Positions 22,037-33,000 of a DNA stretch of 64,000 bases are shown piece by piece (position 1 is the stretch's first letter; each line of letters opens with the position of its first letter). The translations under genes and the position numbers were made by a program. The notes below the pieces were generated by a model that saw only the letters and a list, made by a program, of their open reading frames with translations, searched no databases and had not been told where the DNA came from. Source of the DNA: Siphonodentalium dalli (Eukaryota > Mollusca > Scaphopoda > Gadilida > Siphonodentaliidae); assembly GCA_032622095.1 (NCBI GenBank), contig CP136067.1, forward strand, positions 133,489,990-133,553,989, given 5' to 3'.

Positions 22037-22472
22037 CAAGCCTGAGAATTGTCTGCCGGCCATTTGCAGAATGAGTTCCCCAGAGGGTGAATTAGTGATG
22101 CTACCCCACACAGTGGGCAAACATCACCAAATTCATCCTGTGGGGACTTCATTCTGTATGGCCTCATTTGCTATGGGAGGCCAAGACTCAGATTTAAGTT
22201 ACCAGATGGTGAATATTGTGATGTGCACCCATTGGGCACCTCAATTATGCATTTGTGTCATCTGTCTATTTGGGGATATATAGAATCTTAAACTAAAAAA
22301 GAAAAAGTTTCTAAAGCAACCAAAAACTTGTTAACTTGATAATAAAGACACTTGAAAATAAAGAGAAGATTAGGACTAAGCAGAATGAGGTCCCCTGAGG
22401 GTGAATTTAGTGATGCTAGCCCCTCTGGTGACCTCATTCTGCAAATGTTCAACACCATATTCTCAGGCATGC
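22037..22472. mobile_element. Family B twin-hairpin element, long form
   Basis: CAAGCCTGAGAAT and inverse ATTCTCAGGCATG ends; hairpin one at 22066-22158, ~215-bp centre (GGTGAATATTGTGATGTGCA), hairpin two at 22376-22448. It starts 87 bp after the CCT5 donor. Confidence 0.7.
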
Positions 22473-22561
22473 ACATAAACAAGCCCTGTCAACCAATTTT
22501 TACTAGAGTTATAGCCATCTGAAAATCAATGACACAATTATTGTTTTTCTACCATTTTATT

Positions 22562-23555
22562 CTCAAGTTAACAGGGGGGGGGGGGGGGGGGGGGGCGGAA
22601 AAAAACTGCGGGAAAACAATGTACCGGGGGGTGGGGGGGGGGGGGTACCTAGGCATAAAAAATTTGCATGTAATTTTTTTTCCAAATATGTGTTTCAGAC
22701 TCACAACTTAAATTTTCTCTCATTTTATAGAATATGGATTAACCTTAATATCCAATCATATATACATGAGTAGTACAATCCACCTAAAACAATTTTGGAT
22801 AACCACTGTCTTGGTTTACATGTGATATTGACCCCATTAACCCTCTTAATAATGCCGACTATGTCAGTGTCTACCAGTCGAATGCAGAATTCAACCCTGC
22901 GATCGCTTATCTGGCAAATTTTTACTGCAGAACTATCCCATGTATTCTGATGTATTAAACAATTTCTCCTCCAATGGTATCAGAAAACAGTTATATGCTG
23001 GTATCTCACTCATCTCATTTGCATCTTTTTCAAAGTCGAGGTAATGACTAGTTGTCATTTTTTAAAGTGCATACAAAGCGTTCGTTGCGATCACCAATAT
23101 ACATGTTTGTACATGTCATGACATCACGAGGTACAAATCTGCGTTTCTACTCTGTTCTACTGGTAGACAATGACCATTTTAGTCATAATAATCTAAACTA
23201 AGTTACCAAGCACCTTCTCGTGAATTGTATGCTCCGGTGTTTTTTTCGGTTTCCGGTCAAACGAGTTGTTGTCTGGCTGGGGTAGATTTGATTTTTCCGG
23301 TGGGGCCGTTGTTTTTTTCGGTTTCCGGTCAAACCGAGTTGTCCGGCTGGGGTAGATTTGATTTTTCTGGTGGGGGGGGGGGGGGGGGGGGGGGGGGGCA
23401 AATGGTCAGTGGAAAAAAACTGCAGTTTTTGCTGTTTTTTGGGGGGGGGGTGGGGGCGGGTACCCAAACGGAAGAAAACAGTTTTTTCCACCCTGTGTCT
23501 GCAGTTTTTTTCCGCCCCCCCCCCCCCCCCCCCCCCCACCCCCCCCCCCCTGAAG
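22562..23555. repeat. Region of long G and C homopolymers with inverted GGGGCGGAAAAAAACTGC arms
   Basis: G runs at about 22564-22595, 22626-22645 and 23371-23398, and C runs at 23513-23550 (two runs split by one A). CGGAAAAAAACTGC at 22596 recurs inverted as GCAGTTTTTTTCCG near 23510. A two-copy tandem (CGGTTTCCGGTCAAAC, GGCTGGGGTAGATTTGATTT) occupies 23240-23370. Frames through it give only poly-Gly/Pro. Confidence 0.75.
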
Positions 23556-23580
23556 TTAACGCTGTCTTTACTGAATGCTC

Positions 23581-23700
23581 ATTGATGAGTAGTTCCCTTA
23601 GGAAATCTTCAGATAATAAGTTCAACAAACGGCCATAGGTTTGTTGAACTTATTATCTAAACATTTACCACCACGGAATTGGAATCCTTCTGCACCTGTA
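23581..23700. repeat. Palindromic repeat, GATAATAAGTTCAACAAA family
   Basis: CAGATAATAAGTTCAACAAA and inverse TTTGTTGAACTTATTATC around CGGCCATAGG. Related to 62033-62150 and 3795-3898. Confidence 0.7.
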
Positions 23701-23865
23701 TTATCTTTCGTTTGTCTGTCGTTTACTCATTTTCCTGAACACCCCCTCCAAATGAATAAAAGACCATTCCAATATATACTTCTATAACTGATGGGAAAAT
23801 CCATTTAGTAAAGAAAGAGTTGAGCTATTGATTACATATCTGTTTTGACCAAGTGTCTTATTGCC

Positions 23866-23965
23866 TAGGCTTGAGAGCACAGAGAATTTCTGGTGGCTCT
23901 ATGAGCTAACTGGACCAGACACTGTGCAATATCAATGTTAGATGGCTTCCTGATTCCTGACCCAG
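23866..23965. repeat. Intronic repeat G, diverged copy 1
   Basis: AGCACAGAGAATTTCTGG and GGACCAGACACTGTGCAATAT, then loses similarity. Confidence 0.5.
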
Positions 23966-24632
23966 TCATGAACTGTGGTCGGAGTTGAAGCTGCTTCAAC
24001 ATATTTTTCAATACTCTTTTGTCTTGAAGAATTTTCACAAGAAAAAACGATATAGTGTGTCCAAACGAAGGGTTGATTATTTCCCGTCTTTCTATTTGTC
24101 TTGGGATTTGTGTGTCCTTTGTTTCATGCATCTTGCCATCTGTGGACACAACTTTATCCAAACTTTTAGACCTCTATTATGTGGTCCATGTTCATATATT
24201 GGTATCAGTGCATCTATGAGTGAAAACTTCAGATATATTTTGTTTGATTTATTACCCCTTAATGAATTTGAAATGTTTTGAATATTTTTGATGTCAATTT
24301 TTTTAAAGCTTTGCACATATAATTATATTTGTCAGCATAACAACCTGTCACCTGCGATTGTGACATTGGTTTGAGTCATTTTGACAAAGTTATTGACCTT
24401 TGCCTTTTTTTCGACTCAGAATTGATTGAACATTTACTTTCTGATTTATTGTCTTTTTAGATTTTGTGCCCAATACTTTAACAATGCCTATCCTGTTTGT
24501 ATTCCCAAGTGCACATTGGTGGGGTATCATTTGGCTAGTTTAATATATGGATTTTCATAAATTTTCATTGTTATAATTCGTGTTTTCTTGTATTAGTGTT
24601 AAATTCTGTGTAGATTACCAGTAAGTTCTTTT

Positions 24633-24780
24633 GATTCGAGTTGCTCAGAGAATTTCTGTCATTGTTTATACGATGAACAGACCAGACACTGTGCGATATT
24701 AAACTCAGTCTGGTCTCTGTGAGTCTCACTGCTTCAGAGCTCTGAGCACGATGACTGGCTGTGACATCTGTAGTGTTGTA
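24633..24780. repeat. Intronic repeat G, copy 2
   Basis: GATTCGAGTTGCTCAGAGAA, TTTCTGTCATTGTTTATACG, a stem AGACCAGAC..GTCTGGTCT, then GAGTCTCACTGC and GATGACTGGCTGTGACATC. Copies 3 and 4 follow the same order. Confidence 0.75.
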
Positions 24781-25199
24781 CTATAGGATGCATCCTGATC
24801 ATAAGGCTACAAGGTGTCCAGTTCTGTGTTCATCATCAGTTTCATACTGATTCGTTCTTGAAAATCAGGAGATAACCTGTTTATTGATCGCTGAGGCCTA
24901 AAAAAAAAATAATGATGTTTCCGGTAACGGTATTCATGTATAATATTTGCCTGTCAGCACACATTCTATAACAGGACACAATGAGCACATTATTGGAAGC
25001 GATAATGAAGCACTGGCTAGTATATTTAATAAAAAAAGATTGCGACATCAACTGACCCTTGTACAAAAGGGTGCCGCCATCTTAACAGTATGTATGTACA
25101 GTAGCAAAAAAAGAGGTTACCATATATTCATTCCTTGTGGTTTTGCTCAGAGAATTTCTGTCATCCTTGTATTATGGGCTGACATTTGTGAAGATTTTT

Positions 25200-25412
25200 G
25201 TACGTGTTACACATAATTTTGGTCATCTCTTGTATTTTGGGCTGACTTGTGTAAAGGTTAATATATTTTCTAATGAATTGAGTTGCACAGAGAATTTCTG
25301 TCATCGTTTATAGGATGAACAGACCAGACACTGTGCAATATTAAACTCAGTCTGGTCTTATGAGTCTCACTGCTCAGAGCTTTTGAGCATGAACACTGAC
25401 TGTGACATTAGC
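25200..25412. repeat. Intronic repeat G, copy 3 with leader
   Basis: Leader TACGTGTTACACATAATTTT, then GAGTTGCACAGAGAATTTCT, the AGACCAGAC..GTCTGGTCT stem, and TGAACACTGACTGTGACATT. Confidence 0.75.
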
Positions 25413-25632
25413 ATTTTTGTACGTGTTACATGGAATTTCGATCATCTCTTGTATTTTCAGCTGACATATGTAAAGGTTAATATATTTTCTAATGATTCGA
25501 GTTGCTCAGAGAATTTCTGTCATTGTTTATACGACGAACAGACCAGACACTGTGCGATATTAAACTCAGTCTGGTCTCTCTGAGTCTCACTGCTCCAGAG
25601 CTCTGAGCACGATGACTGGCTGTGACATCAGC
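25413..25632. repeat. Intronic repeat G, copy 4 with leader
   Basis: Direct tandem of copy 3 (~220-bp period): TACGTGTTACATGGAATTTC, GATTCGAGTTGCTCAGAGAA, the same stem, and GATGACTGGCTGTGACATC. Confidence 0.75.
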
Positions 25633-25835
25633 AGCTTTGTAGTGTAGCTCACATATAACACCGGCCTGAAATTTATGTTGTCATATGGTTGGTAGGTGGA
25701 ACGACATTTATGTTGTTTTCAATAGTTTTTTGATGGTGCTGTATTTGCACATACATAGTTGCAAAATCAGCCGACTAAATGAAGAGTATCTATAGTTTTG
25801 TGTAGACTTGGGGGTTTGTGTTAAAATGTTTCACC

Positions 25836-25996
25836 TTAACCCTACCATAACTGGAGTTTTCTGAATTTTTTTGAAAAACATGTACCAATGCATTCTCTTA
25901 TATATGTGAGGCTCCATATGGGCAACTCGTACATATAAGTGAATGCACTGGCACATGATCTGCTGCATCAGCACAGCTCCTGTCATGAAGGGTTAA
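25836..25996. mobile_element. TTAA element type a
   Basis: TTAA 25836-25839 and 25993-25996; left CCCTACCATAACTGGAG, right CTCCTGTCATGAAGGG. One hairpin with GAGGCTCCATATGGGCAACTC apex. Confidence 0.75.
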
Positions 25997-26467
25997 TACC
26001 GCTTTCAATCACACTTTCGAAAAAGACAACTCAATAATCAATTGGAAAGTATAAGTGTGGCATGTAAAATTGTCATTTGAAGATTTAGTGTCACTATCGT
26101 CATGGGAAATTCACGAGTAGTTTTACTTTCTAATCACGGTGTGTTCTGGCAGCTGAAATGTGGTTGCATCTGTTTTTCTTTGGAGACTTGTACTATTTCA
26201 GAAAAAGGAATTTTCCTTTATTTCTTCAAGAGAAAGTTACTATGGAAAGCTTCACTTCATTCACTTCTGTTTAATATTGCTTCGCATCATTCCGTTTCTC
26301 TGGTTTCGAATAGAAATTGGACCAACCGAACCTGGAAGTTTTCGTATCTATGAGGAAATAACAAAGTATCCTACAAAAATAGCATTGACTCGGTATCACA
26401 GATTGACATCAATGAGGTATTTAACCGATAGGTTTCATAACATTTGAAAGTTGGTATTCACAAGCTT

Positions 26468-28170
26468 CCAGCAGTTCTCAACACCTGTGATATCAGATGA
26501 TATCTACAGGTCGCAATACTGCAATATTAATATACCACAGTCTGCCTTATTCTGGTGGCTATTGGTTACCAAAGCATGACTGTAATTATATTATATATTA
26601 ATACAGATATTTATTACACTCCTATGCCCGATTTACATTGAAAATGCTGTTAATTAAAAATGGTAATGTCACCAGTGAATTATGTCATTTCCCGTGACGT
26701 CATTAACGTTACATCGCTTACTGATATAGACTGAATTTTCAATGGTTGATCTTTCTCCACATCGGGACTTTCATGCATTAATTCTTTGTGTTTTAATCGT
26801 ATTTGGCGAACCAAACTGATGCAGAAGTGTAATAAATAGAGAAATCAATTAGTTCCGAGAATTACATTCAATAATTCACTAGAGGCGAGAGATGTTTGGG
26901 TAAGAAACTCATGCGCTAACACGCACTCGTTTCTTACCGATGTCTCTCGCCTTTCGTGAATTATTTAACGTAATTCTCTGAACCAATTGATTACTCTCTA
27001 TATATTGTTCCACATAATATTTCTTAGATTCCTTTGGATGATGAGAAATACATGCTTGATTATCAAGCTGTTATCAACACTTGTTATATTTACTATCAGC
27101 AGGTCGCAATACTGTAACATTAATAACGCAGTCTATCTTATTCTGGTCACCATTGGTTACCAAAACATGACTCTAACATATATTCTCAAGTTTCACAAAC
27201 TCTTAATATATTGTTCCACATAACAGTTCTTCAATTCCACGTGATAAGGGGAAATCCAAGCTTTAATATCAATGAAATGAATATTTGTTTGTAAATTGCG
27301 GTATTCAAATATCAAAATCACATTTGAATATTCGTCTGCCCTAAAAAGAGTACTTAAGTCATGCAAATACATCAAGCCTAACGATCAGAGCACGTCACGT
27401 CTAACGATCAAAGCACGTCGCTCGAGCAGCAATGATAGCATCCTGAATGTGATGCGATCCTCTCGTCACAATCCATGTTCCTCTCATGTGCATACACAGC
27501 GCGCCATGTATGTGTCGGCCTGCTTTACTGATTATGTTACATCGCTAATGCGTCTGACAACACGCACAAAAATAAGATTATGAAAAGTTAATAGTTTCTA
27601 TACAAGAATTGTTATCTTTATATAGAGTAAGAATTTGTATTATTTCTCCAAGCAGTTATCAACACCTGCAATATCTGATGATATCTACAGGTCGCAATAC
27701 TGCAACATTAATACACCACAGTCTACCTAATTCTGGTGGCTATTGGTTACCAAAACATGGCTGGGTAACATATTCTAGTGGTTCATAGATTATATTGTTC
27801 CAAATAACAATTCTTAGATTCCACTGAATGAGAGGAAATCCATGCTTTAATATCCAGCAGTTATCAAATCTCGCCATACTTAATAATCTGCAGGTTGCAA
27901 CACTGCATCATTAATAGCGCAGTCTATCTTATGCTGGTCACCATTGGTTACCAAAACATGACTCTGTAACATATATGCTCAGGGTTCACAGACTATATAT
28001 TGTTCCAAATAAATAACAATTATTCAATTCCACGTCATGATGGGAACTCCAAGAATGAATATCTAGTATTTCTCAACACCTGTTATATATGATGATTTGT
28101 GTAACATTAATAACACAGTCTAACTTATTCTGGTCACCATTGGTTCCAAAACATGACTGGGTATTACACA
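26468..28170. repeat. Intronic repeat H, five spaced copies
   Basis: Copies near 26468, 27066, 27653, 27865 and 28070 share CAACACCTG, TACAGGTCGCAATACTGCAA, ACAGTCT(A/G)CCTTATTCTGG, ATTGGTTACCAAAACATGAC, then ATATTGTTCCA(A/C)ATAAC. Spacing is uneven (about 200-600 bp), so it is a cluster rather than a tight satellite. Confidence 0.75.
26836..27000. mobile_element. Palindromic element within repeat H
   Basis: Arms 26836-26905 and 26928-27000: AATAGAGAAATCAATTAG, GAATTAC, AGGCGAGAGATGT and GGTAAGAAAC recur inverted. Loop ~20 bp. A TGACGTCATTAACG sequence lies upstream at about 26696. Confidence 0.7.
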
Positions 28171-28174
28171 AATT

Positions 28175-28405
28175 CAGTTTCTGTTTGATCTCGAAATGAG
28201 TTGAAATTTTCATGAGTACAAGCTAGAATTCCTAGATTATTCTCATTTGATGCCATAAATTTAAGACTACCATCTCTTATTGCAAATCATGATTATAGAA
28301 TTATTGCTATCTTTTCTTTCGTATTGTTATAGCAACACCAGAATTCCTGTCTTTTCAGGCTGGTTGTTTTAGGGACTCATAGAAGTTTTGTTATTTCTTT
28401 TTATT
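28175..28405. other. Intronic stretch, nothing recognised
   Basis: AT-rich, no repeat partner or ORF noticed. Confidence 0.35.
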
Positions 28406-28408
28406 CCC

Positions 28409-28671
28409 TTTATCCCTTTCATGACTGGAGCTTCTTAAAATTTTGCAAAAACCCTGTGGCAATGCATTCTCTTATATATTTGAGTCTATATGGGAGCCTC
28501 ACATATATAAGAGAATACATTGGCCTAACAATATTTACCTTGACCTTGTAAGCCAGTGGATTCTCTTAGATATGCGAAGCTCCCTATGACAGACTCGCAT
28601 ATATATGGGAATACATTGCCACCAGGGTCTTTAATGCTGCACCAGCACAGCTTTTGTCATGAAAGGGTTAA
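28409..28671. mobile_element. TTAA element type a, two hairpins
   Basis: Right TTAA 28668-28671; left TTAA decayed to TTAT. Ends CCCTTTCATGACTGGAGC and inverse of TTGTCATGAAAGGGTTAA. It lies 71 bp before a CCT5 exon. Confidence 0.75.
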
Positions 28672-28742
28672 TAGTAATTGGGTTCTCCTGTTATCTAGCT
28701 CATTGCTATATTTATTCAATGTATAATTTCCCTCGTTTCCAG

Positions 28743-28928
28743 CTCATTGCCATAGCAACAGGAGGAAGAATTGTCCCCAGGTTCGAGGAGCTGAAGGCTG
28801 AGAAGCTAGGTAAAGCTGGAATCGTACGAGAACTGGCCTTCGGCACAACTAAGGATAGAATGTTAGTTATTGAAGACTGTCACAACTCACGAGCCGTCAC
28901 CATATTCGTCAGGGGAGGTAACAAAATG
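28743..28928 (+). CDS. CCT5: CCT5 exon: apical to intermediate domain, about residues 332-393
   Basis: Sixty-two codons reading [39 protein letters not shown] and [25 protein letters not shown] and TIF(I/V)RGGNKM are hallmarks of CCT5; the latter enters the intermediate domain. The acceptor is TTTCCAG ending at 28742 and the donor is ATG/GTGAGT at 28929. Phase 0 at both ends. The last ~40 exon bases plus the donor are repeated twice more just downstream (28942-29052, listed separately), so alternative use of a downstream donor is conceivable, though it would change the protein. Confidence 0.96.
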
Positions 28929-28941
28929 GTGAGTAAAATAT

Positions 28942-29052
28942 ACGAGCCTTCAGTATATTCTTCAGGGGAGGTAATAAAATCTAAGAGTATACTATAATAT
29001 GGTGAGCCGTCATATTCGTCTGGGGGACATAATAAAACGGTGAGTAGAATAT
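28942..29052 (+). pseudogene. Two duplicate copies of a CCT5 exon end and donor site
   Basis: The last ~40 bases of the exon ending at 28928, with its donor, recur at 28942-28992 and 29004-29052. Shared text includes ATATTCTTCAGGGGAGGTAA and, in the third copy, a donor-like GGTGAGTAGAAT. The second copy lost the donor (CTAAGAG where GGTGAG stands in the exon); the third kept GTGAGT at about 29040. They form a three-member tandem series with spacing of about 52-62 bp. Confidence 0.8.
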
Positions 29053-29145
29053 TTTTAGGTTTCGTACAGGTTCTTGAAATTGATTAAATTTTGGACTGTT
29101 GCATTTTCTGACCTGGAGACCTTTGAAAACAGGGATTTTTGGTTA

Positions 29146-29579
29146 AAGGTACTCATTCCGATCAGACAGTCCCCATACCATCAAGATACAACAACAACAT
29201 TTCTTCAAAATACACTTTAGTTATCAGAATCGACTTGTTGCAACAAAATAATGCTAATCACTGTCAACTATGGTATAAAAATTCCAAAACTTGTTATTTA
29301 TCAACATTTTGTTCAAAGTATACCAAAATTTGACCGTATTACCACTTGAGTTTAGAGTTATTCATCTTCATCCACAATTTTGTCCGAGACCCTCCATCTG
29401 ACCACATGTTTCTGGGCCACATATTATTACACATCTCGAGAAATAACAAACTTCAAAAATCGATATCTGATCACTCTTGAGCTTTGAAGGGTGGGTTCCT
29501 CATCTTGAATAAAATATTTGTTTACCCCCGAAGCCAAAGAAATAGTAATTTAGGAGCATCTGATCGGATTGAGTACCTT
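29146..29579. mobile_element. TA-flanked inverted-repeat element
   Basis: AAGGTACTCATTCCGATCAG and, inverted, AAGGTACTCAATCCGATCAG ends, with TA outside both (29144-29145, 29580-29581). No ORF of note. Confidence 0.65.
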
Positions 29580-29885
29580 TAAAGTCTTTAAAAAGTGCTT
29601 GACAGGGTTATATTATATTTGTTCAGAAATTGACGTAGACTCTTGCATTCCAATGGTAGAGAATGACTTGTCATTTACATTGTTACGCATAAAGGGCCAT
29701 TGGTCCATCACATGATTTTAACATTTGAGACATCTGTTTGTGGTGTAATTTTATGTTATAATGATCCCATTTAGTCTTCTAGTTCACCCTGACTTGATGG
29801 TCGTAGTGGGCAATCAGTTCACTGCATACAGTTGGTGTGCTTTTCTGTTGATGAAGTGATGTGGAATACTCCATGATGTGTTCAT

Positions 29886-30033
29886 ATAAGGATTAACTGT
29901 CATGTGGACTGTTTTTTATGGAGATGTAACCTTGAGGTAAGTGGTCATAACTTGGGTTTTACATACAAGTTATGACCACTTACCTCGCGGTTACATCTCC
30001 ATAAAAACAGTCCACATGGCAGTTAATCCTTAT
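29886..30033. mobile_element. Near-perfect palindrome abutting the tandem-array element
   Basis: ATAAGGATTAACTGTCATGT, GGACTGTTTTTTATGGAGAT and AAGTGGTCATAACTTG repeat inverted after a short loop. Its right end touches the hairpin start of the array at 30033. Confidence 0.8.
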
Positions 30034-33000
30034 TAGCTCAACTTTACTTTGTAAAGTTTGAGCTATTGCCATGGCTTGGTATCCGTCGTCCGTGTGTGCA
30101 TGTGTGATGCGTCAACAATTTCCTTTAGCACGGGCTACAGTTCGTACCTTTGGTCCAATTATTATGAAATTTGTCATGGATGTTGACATTGACATGTAGA
30201 TGGGAACGAGTCATTTTGGGGTCATTCGAAAAAAAAAAAATGGCCGCCAGCGGCCATCTTGGATTTCAAATTCAATCCATTAGCACGGGCTACAGGCCGT
30301 ACTGTTCATCTTATTGTCATGAAATTTGTCATGGATGTTGTTAATATTGACATGTAGATGGGAACGAGTAATTTTGGGGTCATTCGGCCGAAAAACATGG
30401 CCGCCAACAGCCATCTTGGATTTTACTCTTTGTATGACTAAATGCTTTAGCACGGACTACAGGTCGTACCTTGAGTCTGATCATCATGAAATGTTTCATG
30501 GCTGTTGAAATTGGAATGTAGATGGGAACGAGTCATTTTGGGGTCATTCGGACATTCGAAAAAACATGGACGCCAGTGGCCATCATTGATTTCAAAATTC
30601 AATCCATTAGCACAGGCTACAGGTCTTACTGTTCATCTGATCATCATGAAATTTGTCATGGATGTTAATATTAACATGTAGATGGGAACGATTTATTTTG
30701 GGGTCATTCGGCCAAAAAACATGGCCACCAGCAGCCATCTTGGATTTTACTCTTTGTATGACTAAATCATTTAGCACGGGCTACAGGTCGTAATTTTAGT
30801 CTGATCATCATATAATTTGTCATGGATGTTAACAATGACATGTAGATGGGAACGAGTCATTTTGGGGTCATTCGGCCAAAAAACATGGCCGCCAGCAGCC
30901 ATCTTGGATTTTACTCTTTGTATGACTATATCCTTTAGCACGGGCTACAGGTCGTACCTTTAGTCTGATCATCATGAAATTTTTCATGGCTGTTGAAATT
31001 GGAATGTAGATGGGAAAGTCATTTTGGGGTCATTCGGACAAAAAACATGGCCGTCAGCAGCCATCTTAGATTTTACTCTTTGTATGACTAAATTTTTAAG
31101 CTACAGGTCGTACCTTTAGTTTGATAATCATAAAATTTGTCATGGATGTTAATAATGACACGTAGATGGGAACGAGTCATTCGGCCAAAAAACATGGCCG
31201 CCAGCTGCCATCTTGGATTTTACTCTGTGTATGACTAAATCCTTTACTGCTCATTTTTAGCTCAACTTTACTTTGTAAAGTTTGAGCTATTGCCATGGCT
31301 TGGTATCCGTCATGCGTGTGTGTGTGTGCGTGATTCGTCAACAATTTCCTTTAGCACGGGCTACAGTTCGTACCTTTGGTCCAATTATTATTAAATTTGT
31401 CATGGATGTTGACATTGACAAGTAGATGGGAACGAGTCATTTTGGGGTCATTCGGGAAAAAAACATGGCCGCCAGCGGCCATTTTGGATTTCAAAATTCA
31501 ATCCATTAGCACGGGCTACAGGCCGTACTGTTCGTCATATTGTCATGAAATTTGTCATGGATGTTAATATTGACATGTAGATGGAACGAGTAATTTTGGG
31601 GTCATTCGGCCAAAAAACATGGCCGCCTGCAGCCATCTTAGATTTTACTCTTTGCATGACTAAATCCTTTGACACGGGCTACAGGTCGTACCTTTGGTCG
31701 GATCATCATAAAATTTGTCATGGATGTTAACAATGACATTTAGATGGGAACGAGTCATTTTTGGGTCATTCGGACAAAAAATATGGATGCCAGCAGCCAT
31801 CTTGGATTTACTCTTTGTATGACTAAATCCTTTAGCACGGGCTACAGGTCGTACCTTTAGTCTGATCATCATAAAATTTGTCATGGCTGTTGAAATTGGA
31901 ATGTAGATGGGAACGAGTCATTTTGAGGTCATTAGGACAAAAAACATGGCCGCCAGCGGCCATCTTTAATTTCAAAATTTAATCCATTAGCGCGGGCCAC
32001 AGGTCGTACTGTTCGCCTGATCATCATGAAATTTGTCATGGATGTTAATTTTGACATGTAGATGGGAACGAGTAATTTTGGGGTCATTCGGCCAAAAAAC
32101 ATGGCCGCCAGCAGCCATCTTGGATTTTACTCTTTGTATGACTAAATCTTTAGCACGGGCTACAGTTCGTACCTTTAGTCTGATCATCATAAAATTTGTC
32201 ATGGATGTTAACAATGACATGTAGATGGGAACGAGTCATTTTGGGGTCATTAGGACAAAAAACATGGCTGCCAGTGGCCATCTTGGATTTCAATATTCAA
32301 TCCATTATCACGGGGTACAGGTCGTACCTTTGGTCTGATCATCATGAAATTTGTCATGAATGTTAACATTGACATGTAGATGGGAACGACTAATTTTGGG
32401 GTCATTCGGCCAAAAAACATGGCTGCCGGCAGCCATCTTAGATTTACTCTTTGCATGACTAAATTCTTTGGTGCGGCCTACAGGTCGTACCCTTGGTCGG
32501 ATCATCATACATTTTTTAGCTCAACTTTACTTTGTAAAGTTTGAGCTATTGCCATGGCTTTGTCGTCCGTCGTCCGTGTGTACGTGTGTACGTGTGTGCG
32601 TGTGCGCGTGTGTGCGTGTGTACGTAAGGCGTCAACAATAGAGGCTACAGGTCGTACCTTTGATCGGATCATTATGAAATTTGTCATAGCTGTTGACATC
32701 AACATTTGTACCGGAATGATTCATTTTGGGGTCATTCGAAAAAAAAACATGGCCGCCAGCGGCCATCTTAGATTTCAAAATTCAATCCATTAGCACGGGC
32801 TACAGGCCGTACTGTTCGTCTGATCGTCATGAAATTTGTCATGGATGTTAATATTGACATGTAGATGGGAACGAGTAATTTTGGGGTCATTCGGCCAAAA
32901 AACATGGCCGCCAGCAGCCATCTTCGATTTTACTCTTTGCATGACTAAATTCTTTAGCACGGGCTACAGGTCGTACCTTTAGTCTGATCATCATGAAATT

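Noticed and set aside
23198-23638. Overlapping frames of 75-137 codons on both strands.
   Set aside because: They are created by G and C homopolymers (poly-Gly/poly-Pro) and overlap one another.
24633-25632. Box C/D snoRNA in repeat G.
   Set aside because: The C-box match is imperfect (ACGATGA) and no properly spaced D box with closing stem was seen.
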